DNA of 64,000 bases from Sanguibacter suarezii NBRC 16159. GTDB taxonomy: Bacteria; Actinomycetota; Actinomycetes; Actinomycetales; Cellulomonadaceae. The stretch is from the NCBI RefSeq assembly GCF_001552735.1, contig NZ_BCRT01000016.1:248001-312000 (forward strand). Direction: 5' to 3'. The notes under the pieces were generated by a model. It worked only from the letters and a program-made list of their open reading frames with translations, was not told the origin of the DNA and searched no databases. The position numbers were made by a program, and so were the translations under genes. How positions within the stretch are numbered: position 1 is the stretch's first letter; every line of letters begins with the position of its first letter. Positions 34,495 through 43,963 of this stretch are shown here, in pieces.

Positions 34495-35505
34495 ATGATC
34501 CGACCCTCCCTGTTGCGCTGGTCTACCGCGATGGCGCTCGTCGGGGCGCTCGCCCTCGCTGGGTGCTCCGACGACACGAAGCAGAGCTCCGACGGCAGCT
34601 CTCCCGACGAAGGCCCGCTGAGCAAGATCCTCGGCGCCGCCTGGGAGGAGGAGGACGCGGACTACTACACCAAGCAGCAGGTGGAGGTCGAGAACCTGGT
34701 CGCGGAGTGCATGGCGACCGAGGGCTTCGAGTACACCCCCCAGGACTACTCCAGCATGCAGATGGCTAGCTTCGACGAGGAGGACTGGGCCGCACGGAAC
34801 ACCGAGGAGTGGGTGGCCAAGAACGGCTACGGCATGTCCGTGGGCATGGAGACCGAGGAGCCGACCGACCCCGATGCGGAGGAGGGTGAGGAGTGGGTCG
34901 ACCCGAACGCGGACTACGTCTCCTCCTTGTCCGAGGGTGAGATGACGGCCTACTACGAGGCCCTCTACGGCGTCCAGGACACGGAGATGACCGAGGAAGA
35001 CATGGAGGAGTACGTCTACAACTGGGAAGAGGGCGGCTGCCAGGGCTATGCCCAGCACGAGGTCTCCGGCGAGATGGACGCCATCTACACCGATCCCCGG
35101 TTCGAGGACATCACCGAGGCGATGAACGACTTCTACACGACGGTGCAGGCCGACCCTCGGGTCACGGAGCTGTCCTCCAAGTGGGCCAGCTGCATGGCCG
35201 ACGCCGGCTACACAGAGTTCACCACGCCTGACGACGCCATGATGTCGATCAACGACGCCCAGAACGAGCTGTACAACTGGGAAGGCGACTTCGACGAGGA
35301 GTACACCGGCCCCTCGAGCGAGGAGATCGCGGAGTTGAGTGAGCTTGAGATCGCCACCGCCCTCGCCGACTTCAAGTGCAAGCAGAATGTCGACTGGGAC
35401 AAGATCTCGCAGAAGGTGCAGTTCGAGCTGGAGGAGACCTTCGTCAAGGACAACAAGGCTGCCCTCGACGAGTACGTCGCCGCCATCCAGGACGCGCGCA
35501 AGTGA
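34495..35505 (+). CDS. Secreted lipoprotein 2 of the export cassette
   Basis: This 336-residue paralogue of the preceding lipoprotein begins MIRPSLLRW and has the lipobox LAGC near residue 24. The mature part is very rich in Glu and Asp. The four cysteines recur in AECM, GCQG, ASCM and KCKQ contexts, and the segment YVSSLSEGEMTAYYEALYG parallels one in lipoprotein 1. GAAGGAG precedes the ATG at 34495. Its stop overlaps the start of the adaptor gene (GTGA), which ties it to the exporter. It could deliver or bind a substrate outside the cell or guard against an exported product; this is inference. Confidence 0.82.
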   Translation: MIRPSLLRWSTAMALVGALALAGCSDDTKQSSDGSSPDEGPLSKILGAAWEEEDADYYTKQQVEVENLVAECMATEGFEYTPQDYSSMQMASFDEEDWAARNTEEWVAKNGYGMSVGMETEEPTDPDAEEGEEWVDPNADYVSSLSEGEMTAYYEALYGVQDTEMTEEDMEEYVYNWEEGGCQGYAQHEVSGEMDAIYTDPRFEDITEAMNDFYTTVQADPRVTELSSKWASCMADAGYTEFTTPDDAMMSINDAQNELYNWEGDFDEEYTGPSSEEIAELSELEIATALADFKCKQNVDWDKISQKVQFELEETFVKDNKAALDEYVAAIQDARK

Positions 35506-37082
35506 GCGGCACCGCAGGGGGCACCGCGCTGCTGCGCGGTCACAGGGTGATCTGGCTCATCGCGATCGTCGCGGTCGTGTCCCTCGCCGCCGGCGTGGTG
35601 CTCAGCCGGTTCATCCAGTCGCCGAGCGACGCTGCAGCGAAGGCGCAGCCACCGGCAGCCGGTCTCATCACGGTCCCGGTGGAGAACCGGGTCATCGCCA
35701 ACGACGTGACGATGCGCGCCGACGTCCTCTACGACGAGGCCGTCGAGGTGAAGATCGAGACCGGCGAGATCTCCGGCGCAGCGGTGGTCACCGGAAAGCT
35801 CCCTGAGGTCGGCTCCGAGGTGGGTGCTGCCTCGGTGTTCCTCGAGATCGCCGGCCGCCCGGTCATCGCCCTGCCCGGAGAGCTGCCGGCCTACCGCAGC
35901 CTGCGAGTCGGCGTCTCTGGTCCGGACGTGCTCCAGCTCAAGCAGGCCCTGGCCAGCCTCGGGATCGAGCCGGGGTCCGTAGAGTCCGACTCCTACGACG
36001 CCCGCACCGCCGCTGCCGTGGACAAGCTCTACGTCATGGCCGGCTACCCCTCCCCCGCCGCCTCCGAAGAGAGCCAGGCCGCGCTGGACAGCGCGCGTGC
36101 GGCGCTCACCGCAGCGAAGGACATGCTCGCCACCGCCGACGCGGACCTCGCCACCGCGAAGTCCGGACCGACCAAGGCCGAACGGTTGGCGGCCGACAAC
36201 GCCGTCAACTCCGCCCAGCGAGCCCTCGACACCGCCGTCGCTGAACGCGACGCACCGGCAGGGGTCGACGAGGACGGGCTCGCGCTCCCCAAGGACCAGC
36301 GGGCCTTGGACAACGCCGTCGCCGATGCCCAGGACTCGCTCAACCTCGCCGTCGTCCAGCGCGCCGACATCGTCGCCGGCGCCGGGACCGCCGCCCAGCA
36401 GACTGCTCGGAACGCCGCGAGCCAGGCCGTCACAGAGGCACAGACCGAGGTGAACGACGCGGCCGAGGCAACGCTGACCTCGCTCCCTGCGAGCGAGGTG
36501 GCGTACTTCGCCGCCCTCCCGCGCCGCGTCGACCAGGTCACTGTGGCCCGCGGGGAGACGGTGACCAGCGCCAAGGCTGTCATGAGCGTCTCCGGGGCGG
36601 ACATCGTCATGTCCGGTTCCGTCGCGTCCTCGGACGCCGCGCTGCTCGAGGCCGGGATGGTGGGCACCTTCCCGCTCCCCGACGGCAGCTCGACCACCGC
36701 GACCATCACCGAGGTCACCGCGGCGGAGAGCGCCGCCGACGACGAGGGCGAGTCCACCGACTCCGGGAAGGGCGCGGGAGCAGGGCGGTTCACGGTGCTC
36801 TTCACCCCGGACGCCCTCACCCCCGAGCAGATCATCGAGCTCCAGGGCAGCAACATCAAGGTCACCGTCGGCGTCAACTCCACCGGCGACGAGGTCCTCG
36901 CCGTGCCGTCGGCCGCGTTGACCGCAGGCCCGGGTGGGGAGTCCCGTGTGGAGCGCAAGGTCACCGGTGAGACCACCGAGCTCATCACGGTCGAGACCGG
37001 CCTCGCCGCCGGTGGCTACGTCCAGATCCTCTCCTCCGAGACCGACCTGAGCGACGGCGACCTCGTCGTGGTGGGCAAGTGA
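35502..37082 (+). CDS. HlyD-type adaptor with peptidoglycan-binding domain
   Basis: This 526-residue protein has one N-terminal transmembrane helix (about 15-38), a beta-rich section, a peptidoglycan-binding type 1 domain (about 130-180; LRVGVSGPDVLQLKQALASL), a long Ala-rich coiled-coil hairpin (about 188-330), and a C-terminal beta-barrel region with a charged Ser/Asp linker. Such adaptors link ABC exporters to the cell wall in Gram-positive bacteria. The GTG at 35502 overlaps the lipoprotein 2 stop, and its own stop overlaps the ATPase start. The exported substrate is unknown. Confidence 0.85.
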   Translation: MSGTAGGTALLRGHRVIWLIAIVAVVSLAAGVVLSRFIQSPSDAAAKAQPPAAGLITVPVENRVIANDVTMRADVLYDEAVEVKIETGEISGAAVVTGKLPEVGSEVGAASVFLEIAGRPVIALPGELPAYRSLRVGVSGPDVLQLKQALASLGIEPGSVESDSYDARTAAAVDKLYVMAGYPSPAASEESQAALDSARAALTAAKDMLATADADLATAKSGPTKAERLAADNAVNSAQRALDTAVAERDAPAGVDEDGLALPKDQRALDNAVADAQDSLNLAVVQRADIVAGAGTAAQQTARNAASQAVTEAQTEVNDAAEATLTSLPASEVAYFAALPRRVDQVTVARGETVTSAKAVMSVSGADIVMSGSVASSDAALLEAGMVGTFPLPDGSSTTATITEVTAAESAADDEGESTDSGKGAGAGRFTVLFTPDALTPEQIIELQGSNIKVTVGVNSTGDEVLAVPSAALTAGPGGESRVERKVTGETTELITVETGLAAGGYVQILSSETDLSDGDLVVVGK

Positions 37083-37792
37083 CCCTCACCGACGAAGCTC
37101 ACCTCCCGGCCCCGGTGCGCCACCCCGTAGTCGAGCTCGCCGGCCTGACCCGGACCTTCCCCGGGCCGCCCGAGGTCAACGCGCTCACCGGGGCGAACCT
37201 CGTGGTGAACCCCGGGGACTACCTGTCGATCATCGGCCCCTCTGGCTCGGGGAAGTCGACCCTGCTGCACATCCTCGGGCTGCTCGACCGCCCCACCAGC
37301 GGGGAGTACCTGCTGGACGGGCTGCCGACCGGGAAGGCGTCGGAGTACGACCGCTCCGCGCTGCGGGGCGGGCGCATCGGCTTCGTGTTCCAGTCCTTCC
37401 ACCTGCTGCCCACCCGGACCGTGCTGGACAACGTGCTGCTGGCCACCCTGTACTCCGGCGTCCCGCGGGCCGAACGCACCAAGCGAGCCAAGGACGCCCT
37501 GGAACGGGTGGGACTGGGCCACCGGCTGACCTTCACCCCGGCGACCCTGTCCGGTGGTGAACGTCAGCGCGTGGCCATCGCCCGCGCCGTCGTGGCGAGC
37601 CCCAAGCTGCTGCTCGCCGACGAACCGACCGGGAACCTCGACACGAAGAACTCCGCCGGCATCATGGACCTCTTCGACGAGCTGCACCGCGACGGGCTGA
37701 CGCTCATCGTCATCACCCACGACCTCGCTGTCTCCGCCCGCGCCACCCGGCGGGTGCGGATCACCGACGGCGAGCTGGCGGAGGTCGACTGA
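37079..37792 (+). CDS. ABC exporter ATP-binding protein (MacB/LolD type)
   Basis: This 237-residue ATPase has Walker A GPSGSGKST near 51, a Q-loop FVFQSFHLLP, the signature LSGGERQRV near 157, Walker B LLLADEPTGNLD near 177 and the H-loop THD. The sequence is of the MacB/LolD/FtsE group that powers MacB- or FtsX-like permeases rather than importers. The GTG start overlaps the adaptor stop as GTGA, and its TGA overlaps the permease ATG (TGATG). It energises export by the next gene's product. Confidence 0.92.
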   Translation: MTLTDEAHLPAPVRHPVVELAGLTRTFPGPPEVNALTGANLVVNPGDYLSIIGPSGSGKSTLLHILGLLDRPTSGEYLLDGLPTGKASEYDRSALRGGRIGFVFQSFHLLPTRTVLDNVLLATLYSGVPRAERTKRAKDALERVGLGHRLTFTPATLSGGERQRVAIARAVVASPKLLLADEPTGNLDTKNSAGIMDLFDELHRDGLTLIVITHDLAVSARATRRVRITDGELAEVD

Positions 37793-39171
37793 TGGAACAC
37801 CTCTCGACCCAGCAGTTCCTGAGTGACGAGCTCAGTGACATGGGCGACGACGTCGGGCCGGGCCCAGGCGCCCGGCGTTGGCTGCCGCGCTTCCTGCGAC
37901 GCGGGAAGGGCCCGCGCCCGGTCAAGGCGCAGATCCACCTCAGCCACCGTCGCGACCGCTTCTCGGTCAAGGATCTGTTCGCCGAGGCCGCTCACGGCAT
38001 CGGCGCGCGCCCTGGCCGGCTGCTGCTCACCATCCTGGGCACCGTGCTCGGCATCGGCAGCGTCGTGGTCACGGTCGGCCTGGCCCAGACCGCCGCCGGG
38101 CAGATCAGCGCGCAGTTCGACGCGGTCGCCGCGACCCAGGTGGTCGTGGAACCCGACACCACCGGGAACTCCTGGAGCGGGAACGCCCGGCCCAAGACCA
38201 AGCTGCCGTGGGACTCCCCCGAGCGGGTCATACGGCTCAACGGCGTGGAGCGGGCCGGGCTCATCGCCGCGGTCAACACCACCGGCGCGACCGTGACGGC
38301 GGTGCCGGTCAACGACCCCTCCGCCTCGGCGAGCATCGGCCCAGCGGTCCTCGCGACCTCCGGCGGCCTGCTCGATGCCGTCCGCGGCGAGGTCGTCACA
38401 GGCCGCTACTTCGACGACGGGCACAGCGAGCGGGCCGACCGCGTGGCGGTGCTCGGCGAGCGGGCCGCGGAGAAGCTGGGGATCTCCCGGGTGGAGAGCC
38501 AGCCGTCCATCTTCATCGGCGAGGACAGCTACACCGTCATCGGGATCGTCAACGCCATGGAGCGCCGCCCGGACATGCTCGACGCGGTCATCCTGCCGAT
38601 GGGCACCGCCCAGGCCGACTTCGGGCTCACTCGTCCGGACGAGCTGCAGATCCAGATCGCCACTGGCGCCGGGCCGCTCGTCAAGGAGCAGGCGCCGGTC
38701 GCCCTCGACCCGAACGGACCGGAGAACTTCAAGGTCAAGGCACCGCCGGCCGGGTCAGAGCTGCGGGAGAACGTCCAGGCGGACATCAACGCGATCTTCC
38801 TCGCCCTCGGCGGCGTCGCGCTGCTGGTCGGCGGGCTCGGGATCGCCAACGTCACGCTCCTGTCGGTCATGGAGCGGCGCGGGGAGATCGGGCTGCGTCG
38901 TGCGCTCGGGGCGACCCGGCGCAACATCGCCTGGCAGTTCGTCGTGGAGTCCGTCGTGATCGGCCTGCTCGGCGGACTGATCGGGGCGTCGATCGGGGTC
39001 TTCGTCGTGGTCGGGGTGTCGATCATGAAGGACTGGACCGCGATCCTCGACATCAAGATGGCGCTCGGCGCCGCCGCGATGGGCGGGGTGATCGGCCTGC
39101 TCGCCGGTCTGTACCCGGCAATGAAGGCCGCCGCGATCGAACCGATCACCGCGCTGCGCGGGGGGATCTGA
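37792..39171 (+). CDS. MacB/FtsX-type ABC permease
   Basis: This 459-residue protein has a 75-residue basic cytoplasmic N-terminus, a first transmembrane helix (about 85-107; GTVLGIGSVVVTVGL), a large extracellular MacB-type core domain (about 110-335) and three C-terminal helices (about 340-455) of the FtsX type, with GERGEIGLRRALGATR-like sequence between helices. With the ATPase and adaptor it forms a MacAB-like machine that in relatives exports peptides, macrolides or lipoproteins, or acts as a mechanotransmitter. A strong bidirectional hairpin follows. Confidence 0.9.
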   Translation: MEHLSTQQFLSDELSDMGDDVGPGPGARRWLPRFLRRGKGPRPVKAQIHLSHRRDRFSVKDLFAEAAHGIGARPGRLLLTILGTVLGIGSVVVTVGLAQTAAGQISAQFDAVAATQVVVEPDTTGNSWSGNARPKTKLPWDSPERVIRLNGVERAGLIAAVNTTGATVTAVPVNDPSASASIGPAVLATSGGLLDAVRGEVVTGRYFDDGHSERADRVAVLGERAAEKLGISRVESQPSIFIGEDSYTVIGIVNAMERRPDMLDAVILPMGTAQADFGLTRPDELQIQIATGAGPLVKEQAPVALDPNGPENFKVKAPPAGSELRENVQADINAIFLALGGVALLVGGLGIANVTLLSVMERRGEIGLRRALGATRRNIAWQFVVESVVIGLLGGLIGASIGVFVVVGVSIMKDWTAILDIKMALGAAAMGGVIGLLAGLYPAMKAAAIEPITALRGGI

Positions 39172-39177
39172 CACCGA

Positions 39178-39209
39178 GGGCGGGCGACGCACGCATGCGC
39201 CGCCCGCCC
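39178..39209. terminator. Bidirectional hairpin terminator
   Basis: GGGCGGGCG (39178-39186) pairs with CGCCCGCCC (39201-39209) around a loop that includes GCATGC. It separates the permease gene from the convergent exonuclease III gene. Confidence 0.7.
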
Positions 39210-39221
39210 CCAGTCACGCGG

Positions 39222-40022
39222 TCACAGCGCGTAGTCGACCAGCAGCGGGGCGTGGTCGCTCCACCGCGTCTCGTAGGAGTCGGCGCGGTCGACGCGGACG
39301 TTGGAGGCACGCTCGGCCAGGGCCGGGGTGGCCAGCTGGTAGTCGATGCGCCATCCGGAGTCGTTGGCGAAGGACTGGCCGCGGTTGGACCACCACGTGT
39401 ACGGGCCGGGGCCGTCGCCGCCGTGCACCCGGCCGAGGTCGACCCAGCCCTCGGCGAACCACTTGTCGAGGTAGGCGCGCTCCTGAGGCAGGAAGCCCGC
39501 GCTCTTGAGGTTGCCCTTCCAGTTCTTGATGTCGTTGTTGGTGTGCGCGATGTTGAGGTCTCCCGCGACCACCACGTGCTGGCCGCTGGCCATGAGCTCG
39601 GTCAGCCGGGTGGTGACCTTCTCCAGGTGGGCGTACTTCTGATCCATCTTGGGCGTCCCGGCGGTGCCGGAGTGGATGTAGGTGGAGACCACGGTGAGGC
39701 GCTCCCCCGACGGCAGGTCCAGGTCCGCCTCGACCCAGCGTCCCGTGTCGACGGGGACCTCCGGCTCGCCGTTGCCCAGGCCGATGCGCACGGCGTGGAA
39801 GGGCAGCCGGGAGGCGATCGCGACGCCGGCGCGCCCCTTGATCTCGCAGGCTTCGTGGACGATCTGCCAGTCGTCGCCGAGCAGGCTGGCGACGATGTCG
39901 TCAGGTGCGCGGACCTCCTGGAGCAGGAGGATGTCGGGTTGGCGGTCGGCGAGCCAGGCGGCCATGCCGTTGCGGTAGGCGGCACGGATGCCGTTGACGT
40001 TAGCGGTTGCGATGGTGACCAT
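39222..40022 (-). CDS. xthA: Exodeoxyribonuclease III
   Basis: This 266-residue AP endonuclease/3'-5' exonuclease has the family motifs in order: TANVNGIRAA near residue 5, LLLQEVRAP near 33 (metal Glu), STYIHSG near 110, GDLNIAHTNNDI near 147, WRIDYQLAT near 222 and the terminal catalytic SDHAPLLVDY (His near 258). The ATG at 40022 gives the conserved MVTIATANVNG start. It acts in base excision repair. It is convergent with the exporter permease and downstream of the MFS gene in the same direction. Confidence 0.93.
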   Translation of the reverse strand: MVTIATANVNGIRAAYRNGMAAWLADRQPDILLLQEVRAPDDIVASLLGDDWQIVHEACEIKGRAGVAIASRLPFHAVRIGLGNGEPEVPVDTGRWVEADLDLPSGERLTVVSTYIHSGTAGTPKMDQKYAHLEKVTTRLTELMASGQHVVVAGDLNIAHTNNDIKNWKGNLKSAGFLPQERAYLDKWFAEGWVDLGRVHGGDGPGPYTWWSNRGQSFANDSGWRIDYQLATPALAERASNVRVDRADSYETRWSDHAPLLVDYAL

Positions 40023-40068
40023 GCCCCTATCCAACCCCATGCCACCGACGCTCTGGTCCACCCGCGGG

Positions 40069-41361
40069 TCAGGGCTGGACAGCAGCGTCCGGTGCCGCCG
40101 GCACCTCGGCCTCACGGAACCGGCGGGCCAGGACGGCGGAGACGAAGGCCAGCGCCGCGAGGACGGCGAACCCGGCCCGGTGGGCGTCGGCCGTCGCGAA
40201 GGCGCCGGTCAGCGCCCCGCCGAGGACCGCACCGAGGTAGGTGAAGATGTTGAGCCGCGCCACGGCCTGGTCGGTGACCGCCTCGACGGAGAGCCCGGTC
40301 CGTGATGCGTCGGCCGGCCTGGTCGAGCGCGCTGCCGCCTCGGTGGCACGGTCCCCCGCAGCCGAGAAGGCGAGCGGAGCGACGACGCCGAGGCCCAACC
40401 CGGCAGCAGCGAAGCCGAGCAGCGCGACCGGCCAGCCGGGGGCCAGCGCGACGGCCAGCAGCCCCACGGTGCCGATGGTCCCGCCCAGGCGCACCACCGT
40501 GACCCGGCCGGCGCGGGCGACCCAGGAGTCGGCGAAGAGCCGGGAGGCGATGAGGGTGGCCTGGTAGGCGGCGTAGCCGAGGGGGGCCACCGCCGTGCTG
40601 GCGTCGAGCACGTCCCGCAGGAACGGGGCGCCCCACGTCGAGGCGGCGGAGTCGGCCACGGGGAAGGCGAGCATCGCCGCGCCGAGCACGACGATGGTTG
40701 ACAACGGCACCGATGCGGCAAGCCGGGCGGGCACCGCGCCCTGCGGCGAGACACCCGGGACCGGGTCCTCGCGGACGAGGCCGCGGGAGAGGACCGCCGT
40801 CGCGGCGATCACGACGAGGGCGACGAGCGGGAGCGACCGGTCGAGCTCCACGTCCAGCAGCGCCGCGCCCGAGACACTGAGCGCGCCGAGCACGCCACCG
40901 GCGGCGTTGGCGGCGAAGAACGAGGCGAGCACGCTGCGCCCGTAGCCGCGCTCGACGGTGATGCCCTGCATGCTCATCGAGGCGTCCACTGCTCCCAGGC
41001 ACAGGCCGTAGGCGGCGAAGGCGACGAAGAAGGTGGGCCACGTCGTCGCGAAGCCGACCGCGAGGACCGTCAGCGCCACACCGACCAGCCCGCCCGTGAC
41101 GACCCGGGCGGAGCCCAGGCGCGCGGCCAGCAGACCCGAGAGAGCGCTCCCAGCGCCGGCGAAGACGCAGACCCCCAGGACCACGAGGGTGATGACGCCG
41201 TCGTCCATGCCGAGCCGGTCCTTGTAGTTCGGCACGTTCGTCAGCATGATCGCGAAGGCCATGCCCTGGACGGCGTAGGCCGCGGTGACGCTCACCCGGG
41301 CGCGGCGCCGCTCCGCGGGCACGAACGGCGCGGGCGGGATGGTCCGGGGTGCGGAAGTCAT
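40069..41361 (-). CDS. MFS transporter
   Basis: This 430-residue protein has about twelve hydrophobic segments and an MFS layout: a basic N-terminus, an ARLGSARVV loop after the second helix, and a second half of six helices with a charged central loop near 200-215. The C-terminal tail is short and Pro/Ala-rich. The substrate cannot be read from the sequence; the pattern resembles the FucP/YcaD-like sugar or drug transporters of actinobacteria. TAGTGT ends six bases before the ATG, so the mRNA is probably leaderless. Confidence 0.85.
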   Translation of the reverse strand: MTSAPRTIPPAPFVPAERRRARVSVTAAYAVQGMAFAIMLTNVPNYKDRLGMDDGVITLVVLGVCVFAGAGSALSGLLAARLGSARVVTGGLVGVALTVLAVGFATTWPTFFVAFAAYGLCLGAVDASMSMQGITVERGYGRSVLASFFAANAAGGVLGALSVSGAALLDVELDRSLPLVALVVIAATAVLSRGLVREDPVPGVSPQGAVPARLAASVPLSTIVVLGAAMLAFPVADSAASTWGAPFLRDVLDASTAVAPLGYAAYQATLIASRLFADSWVARAGRVTVVRLGGTIGTVGLLAVALAPGWPVALLGFAAAGLGLGVVAPLAFSAAGDRATEAAARSTRPADASRTGLSVEAVTDQAVARLNIFTYLGAVLGGALTGAFATADAHRAGFAVLAALAFVSAVLARRFREAEVPAAPDAAVQP

Positions 41362-41367
41362 GGCCGC

Positions 41368-41373
41368 ACACTA
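41368..41373 (-). promoter_or_regulatory. -10 box TAGTGT of a probable leaderless mRNA
   Basis: On the minus strand TAGTGT ends six bases before the ATG at 41361. Confidence 0.5.
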
Positions 41374-41460
41374 GCCCCTCGACGCCGACGGGACCTCTCG
41401 AGTTCATCTCGAGAGCTCCCGTCGGTGCTGGTCACGTGCTGATCACACGGTCACACGGGG

Positions 41461-42354
41461 TCAGGCGCCCGTCGCTGCGAGCTGACGCTCGGCGCTGTCG
41501 ACGACGTTCGCGAGCAGCATGGCGCGCGTCATCGGGCCGACGCCGCCCGGGTTGGGCGAGATCCAGCCCGCGACCTCGGCCGCGGCCGGGTCGATGTCTC
41601 CCACGACCACAGACTTGCCGGTCTCCGGGTCCGTCGCGCGACTCACGCCGACGTCGATGAGCACGGCGCCGGCCTTGACGTCCTCCGCGCGGACGATGCC
41701 CGGGACGCCCGCCGCCGCGACGATCACGTCGGCCGAGCGCAGGTGCGACGACAGGTCCGTGGTCCCGGTGTGGGTGAGGGTGACCGTGGCGTTGACCGCG
41801 CGGCGGGTGAGCAGCAGGCCGATCGACCGGCCCACCGTGGTCCCACGGCCGACGACGACGACGTGCTTGCCGGCCAGGTCGATCCCGTTGCGCTCGATGA
41901 GGTCGATGATCCCCGCCGGGGTGCACGGCAGCGAGGAGGTGATCGGCTCGTTGGTGCGCAGCACCAGGCGGCCGAGGTTCATCGGGTGCAGGCCGTCGGC
42001 GTCCTTGTCGGGGTCGATGAGCTCGAGCACCCGGTTGGTGTCGATGCCGGCGGGCAGCGGCAGCTGGACGATGTAGCCGGTGCAGGCCGGGTCGTCGTTG
42101 AGGCGGCGCACGGCAGCCTCGATCTCGTCCTGGGTCGCCTCGGCGGGCAGGTCCTCACGGATGGAGGCGATCCCCACCTCGGCGCAGTCACGGTGCTTGC
42201 CGGCGACGTACCAGGTGGACCCGGGGTCCGAGCCCACGAGCAGGGTGCCCAGCCCAGGAGTCGAGCCGGCCTCGCGCAGCGCGCTGACGCGGGCGGTCAG
42301 CTCGGCCTTGATCTGCGCCGCAGCGGCCTTGCCATCAAGAATCTGTGCAGTCAT
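41461..42354 (-). CDS. folD: Methylenetetrahydrofolate dehydrogenase/cyclohydrolase
   Basis: This 297-residue bifunctional enzyme interconverts 5,10-methylene-, methenyl- and 10-formyl-tetrahydrofolate with NADP. It has the catalytic YVAGKHRDC segment (YxxxK, Lys near 53), the folate motif VQLPLPAG near 97, the GLHPMNLG segment and the Rossmann motif [12 protein letters not shown] near 166. AAGGAG precedes the ATG at 42354. It lies 68 bases after glyA and is probably cotranscribed, so it falls under the ZTP riboswitch. GlyA supplies its substrate. Confidence 0.95.
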   Translation of the reverse strand: MTAQILDGKAAAAQIKAELTARVSALREAGSTPGLGTLLVGSDPGSTWYVAGKHRDCAEVGIASIREDLPAEATQDEIEAAVRRLNDDPACTGYIVQLPLPAGIDTNRVLELIDPDKDADGLHPMNLGRLVLRTNEPITSSLPCTPAGIIDLIERNGIDLAGKHVVVVGRGTTVGRSIGLLLTRRAVNATVTLTHTGTTDLSSHLRSADVIVAAAGVPGIVRAEDVKAGAVLIDVGVSRATDPETGKSVVVGDIDPAAAEVAGWISPNPGGVGPMTRAMLLANVVDSAERQLAATGA

Positions 42355-42422
42355 GACGTTCTCCTTCGTTCCACCGACCAGCCCCTCCCCCGCGCCCAGC
42401 GCGGGGGAGGGATCAGGTGGGG

Positions 42423-43712
42423 TCAGTACTGCTGGAGGCCGGGGTACAGGGGGAAGTCGGCCGTGAGCTTGTCCACGCGCACCTTGAGGGCGTCGACGTC
42501 GGTCGCGGCACCGTCCTTGAGGGCCGTGGCGATGATGTCGGCCACCTCGGTGAACTCGACGTCGCCGAAGCCGCGCGAGGCGAGCGCGGGCGTCCCGATG
42601 CGCAGGCCCGAGGTCACGCGCGGAGGGCGCGGGTCGAAGGGCACCGCGTTGCGGTTGACCGTGATGCCGACGGCGTGCAGGAGGTCTTCAGCCTGCTGGC
42701 CGTCCAGCTCGGAGTGGCGCAGGTCGACGAGCACGAGGTGCACGTCGGTGCCACCGGTGAGGACGGAGACGCCGGCCTTCGTGACGTCGTCGGCCACGAG
42801 GCGGTCGGCGATGATCTTCGCCCCGCGCAGCACGCGCTCCTGACGCTCGGCGAACTCGGCCGAGCCGGCGATCTTGAAGGCCACGGCCTTCGCGGCGACG
42901 ACGTGCATGAGCGGGCCACCCTGCTGCCCGGGGAAGACGGCCGAGTCGATCTTCTTGGCGTACTCCTCCTTGGACAGGATGAAGCCGGACCGCGGACCAC
43001 CGATGGTCTTGTGCACGGTCGAGGAGACGACGTCGGCGAAGGGCACCGGGCTCGGGTGCAGGCCGGCGGCGACGAGACCGGCGAAGTGCGCCATGTCGAC
43101 CCAGAGCTTCGCACCGACCTCGTCGGCGATCGCCCGGAAGGCGGCGAAGTCGAGGTGGCGGGGGTAGGCGGACCAGCCACCGATGATGACGTCAGGGCGC
43201 TCGGCCAGGGCAGTCTCGCGGACCTTGTCCATGTCGACCAGGTGCGTGGTGGGGTCCACGCCGTAGGCGGAGACGTCGTAGAGCTTGCCGGAGAAGTTGA
43301 TCTTCATGCCGTGCGTGAGGTGACCACCGTGGGCCAGCTCGAGGCCGAGGATCTTGTCGCCCTTGTTGATGAGGGCGTGCAGCACGGCGGCGTTGGCCGT
43401 GGCACCGGAGTGCGGCTGGACGTTGGCGTGCTCGGCGCCGTAGAGCGCCTTGACGCGGGCGATCGCGAGGTTCTCGGCGATGTCGACCTGCTCGCAGCCG
43501 CCGTAGTAGCGGCGACCGGGGTAGCCCTCGGCGTACTTGTTGGTCAGCACCGAGCCCTGGGCCTCCAGGACGGCGCGCGGGACGAAGTTCTCGCTCGCGA
43601 TCATCTCGAGGGTGTCGCGCTGGCGGGCCAGCTCACCGTCGAGGACGGCGGCGATCTCGGGGTCGACCTGGGCCAGGCCCTGGTTCATAACGGTCTCATT
43701 CTGGGCGGTCAT
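42423..43712 (-). CDS. glyA: Serine hydroxymethyltransferase
   Basis: This 429-residue PLP enzyme converts serine and tetrahydrofolate to glycine and 5,10-methylene-tetrahydrofolate. Diagnostic sequences are [11 protein letters not shown] near residue 33, [18 protein letters not shown] near 55, the PLP-lysine segment [14 protein letters not shown] near 230 and [18 protein letters not shown] precedes the ATG at 43712; the much longer upstream reading crosses the riboswitch and is rejected. The gene follows a ZTP riboswitch and leads the glyA-folD operon. Confidence 0.96.
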   Translation of the reverse strand: MTAQNETVMNQGLAQVDPEIAAVLDGELARQRDTLEMIASENFVPRAVLEAQGSVLTNKYAEGYPGRRYYGGCEQVDIAENLAIARVKALYGAEHANVQPHSGATANAAVLHALINKGDKILGLELAHGGHLTHGMKINFSGKLYDVSAYGVDPTTHLVDMDKVRETALAERPDVIIGGWSAYPRHLDFAAFRAIADEVGAKLWVDMAHFAGLVAAGLHPSPVPFADVVSSTVHKTIGGPRSGFILSKEEYAKKIDSAVFPGQQGGPLMHVVAAKAVAFKIAGSAEFAERQERVLRGAKIIADRLVADDVTKAGVSVLTGGTDVHLVLVDLRHSELDGQQAEDLLHAVGITVNRNAVPFDPRPPRVTSGLRIGTPALASRGFGDVEFTEVADIIATALKDGAATDVDALKVRVDKLTADFPLYPGLQQY

Positions 43713-43788
43713 GCTTCTCCTTGCAGCGGGAGGCGGCAGGCAGACCCCGTGCGGGACCTGCTCAGTCGAAGAGCCTGCTGTGCGAGAG

Positions 43789-43810
43789 GCCCAGATGCGC
43801 TCATCCGGGC
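43789..43810 (-). terminator. Expression-platform hairpin before glyA
   Basis: GCCCGGATG and CATCTGGGC (with one G-T pair) form a 9-bp stem around AGCG, about 25 bases after the riboswitch core. Outer CTGTG and CACAG can extend it. It has no T-tract, so it may terminate poorly or act on translation or Rho access. Confidence 0.5.
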
Positions 43811-43834
43811 ACCGCACACAGAGGTGGGTGACCG

Positions 43835-43962
43835 GGGCCCAGGCGAACGACCCGAAGTCGGAAAAACGTGTCGCTCCCCGGTGGTGGTCCACCATGCGAT
43901 CCGCGGTTGTCCCTGTCTCCAGGTCCGACCACCGGTTCGGCTGCGCCAGTCACGACGTGGGA
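43835..43962 (-). ncRNA. ZTP (pfl) riboswitch
   Basis: The minus-strand leader of glyA contains the conserved pfl blocks: GTCGTGACTGGCG (43957-43945), a pairing ACCGGTGG, then CCACCGGGGAGCG and, after a variable hairpin, the pseudoknot strand CGCCTGGGC (43845-43837). These are the signature elements of the riboswitch that binds ZTP/ZMP, a signal of low 10-formyl-tetrahydrofolate. It would raise glyA-folD expression when one-carbon units are scarce. The identification rests on motif order and on the downstream genes, which are classic targets. Confidence 0.88.
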
Positions 43963-43963
43963 G

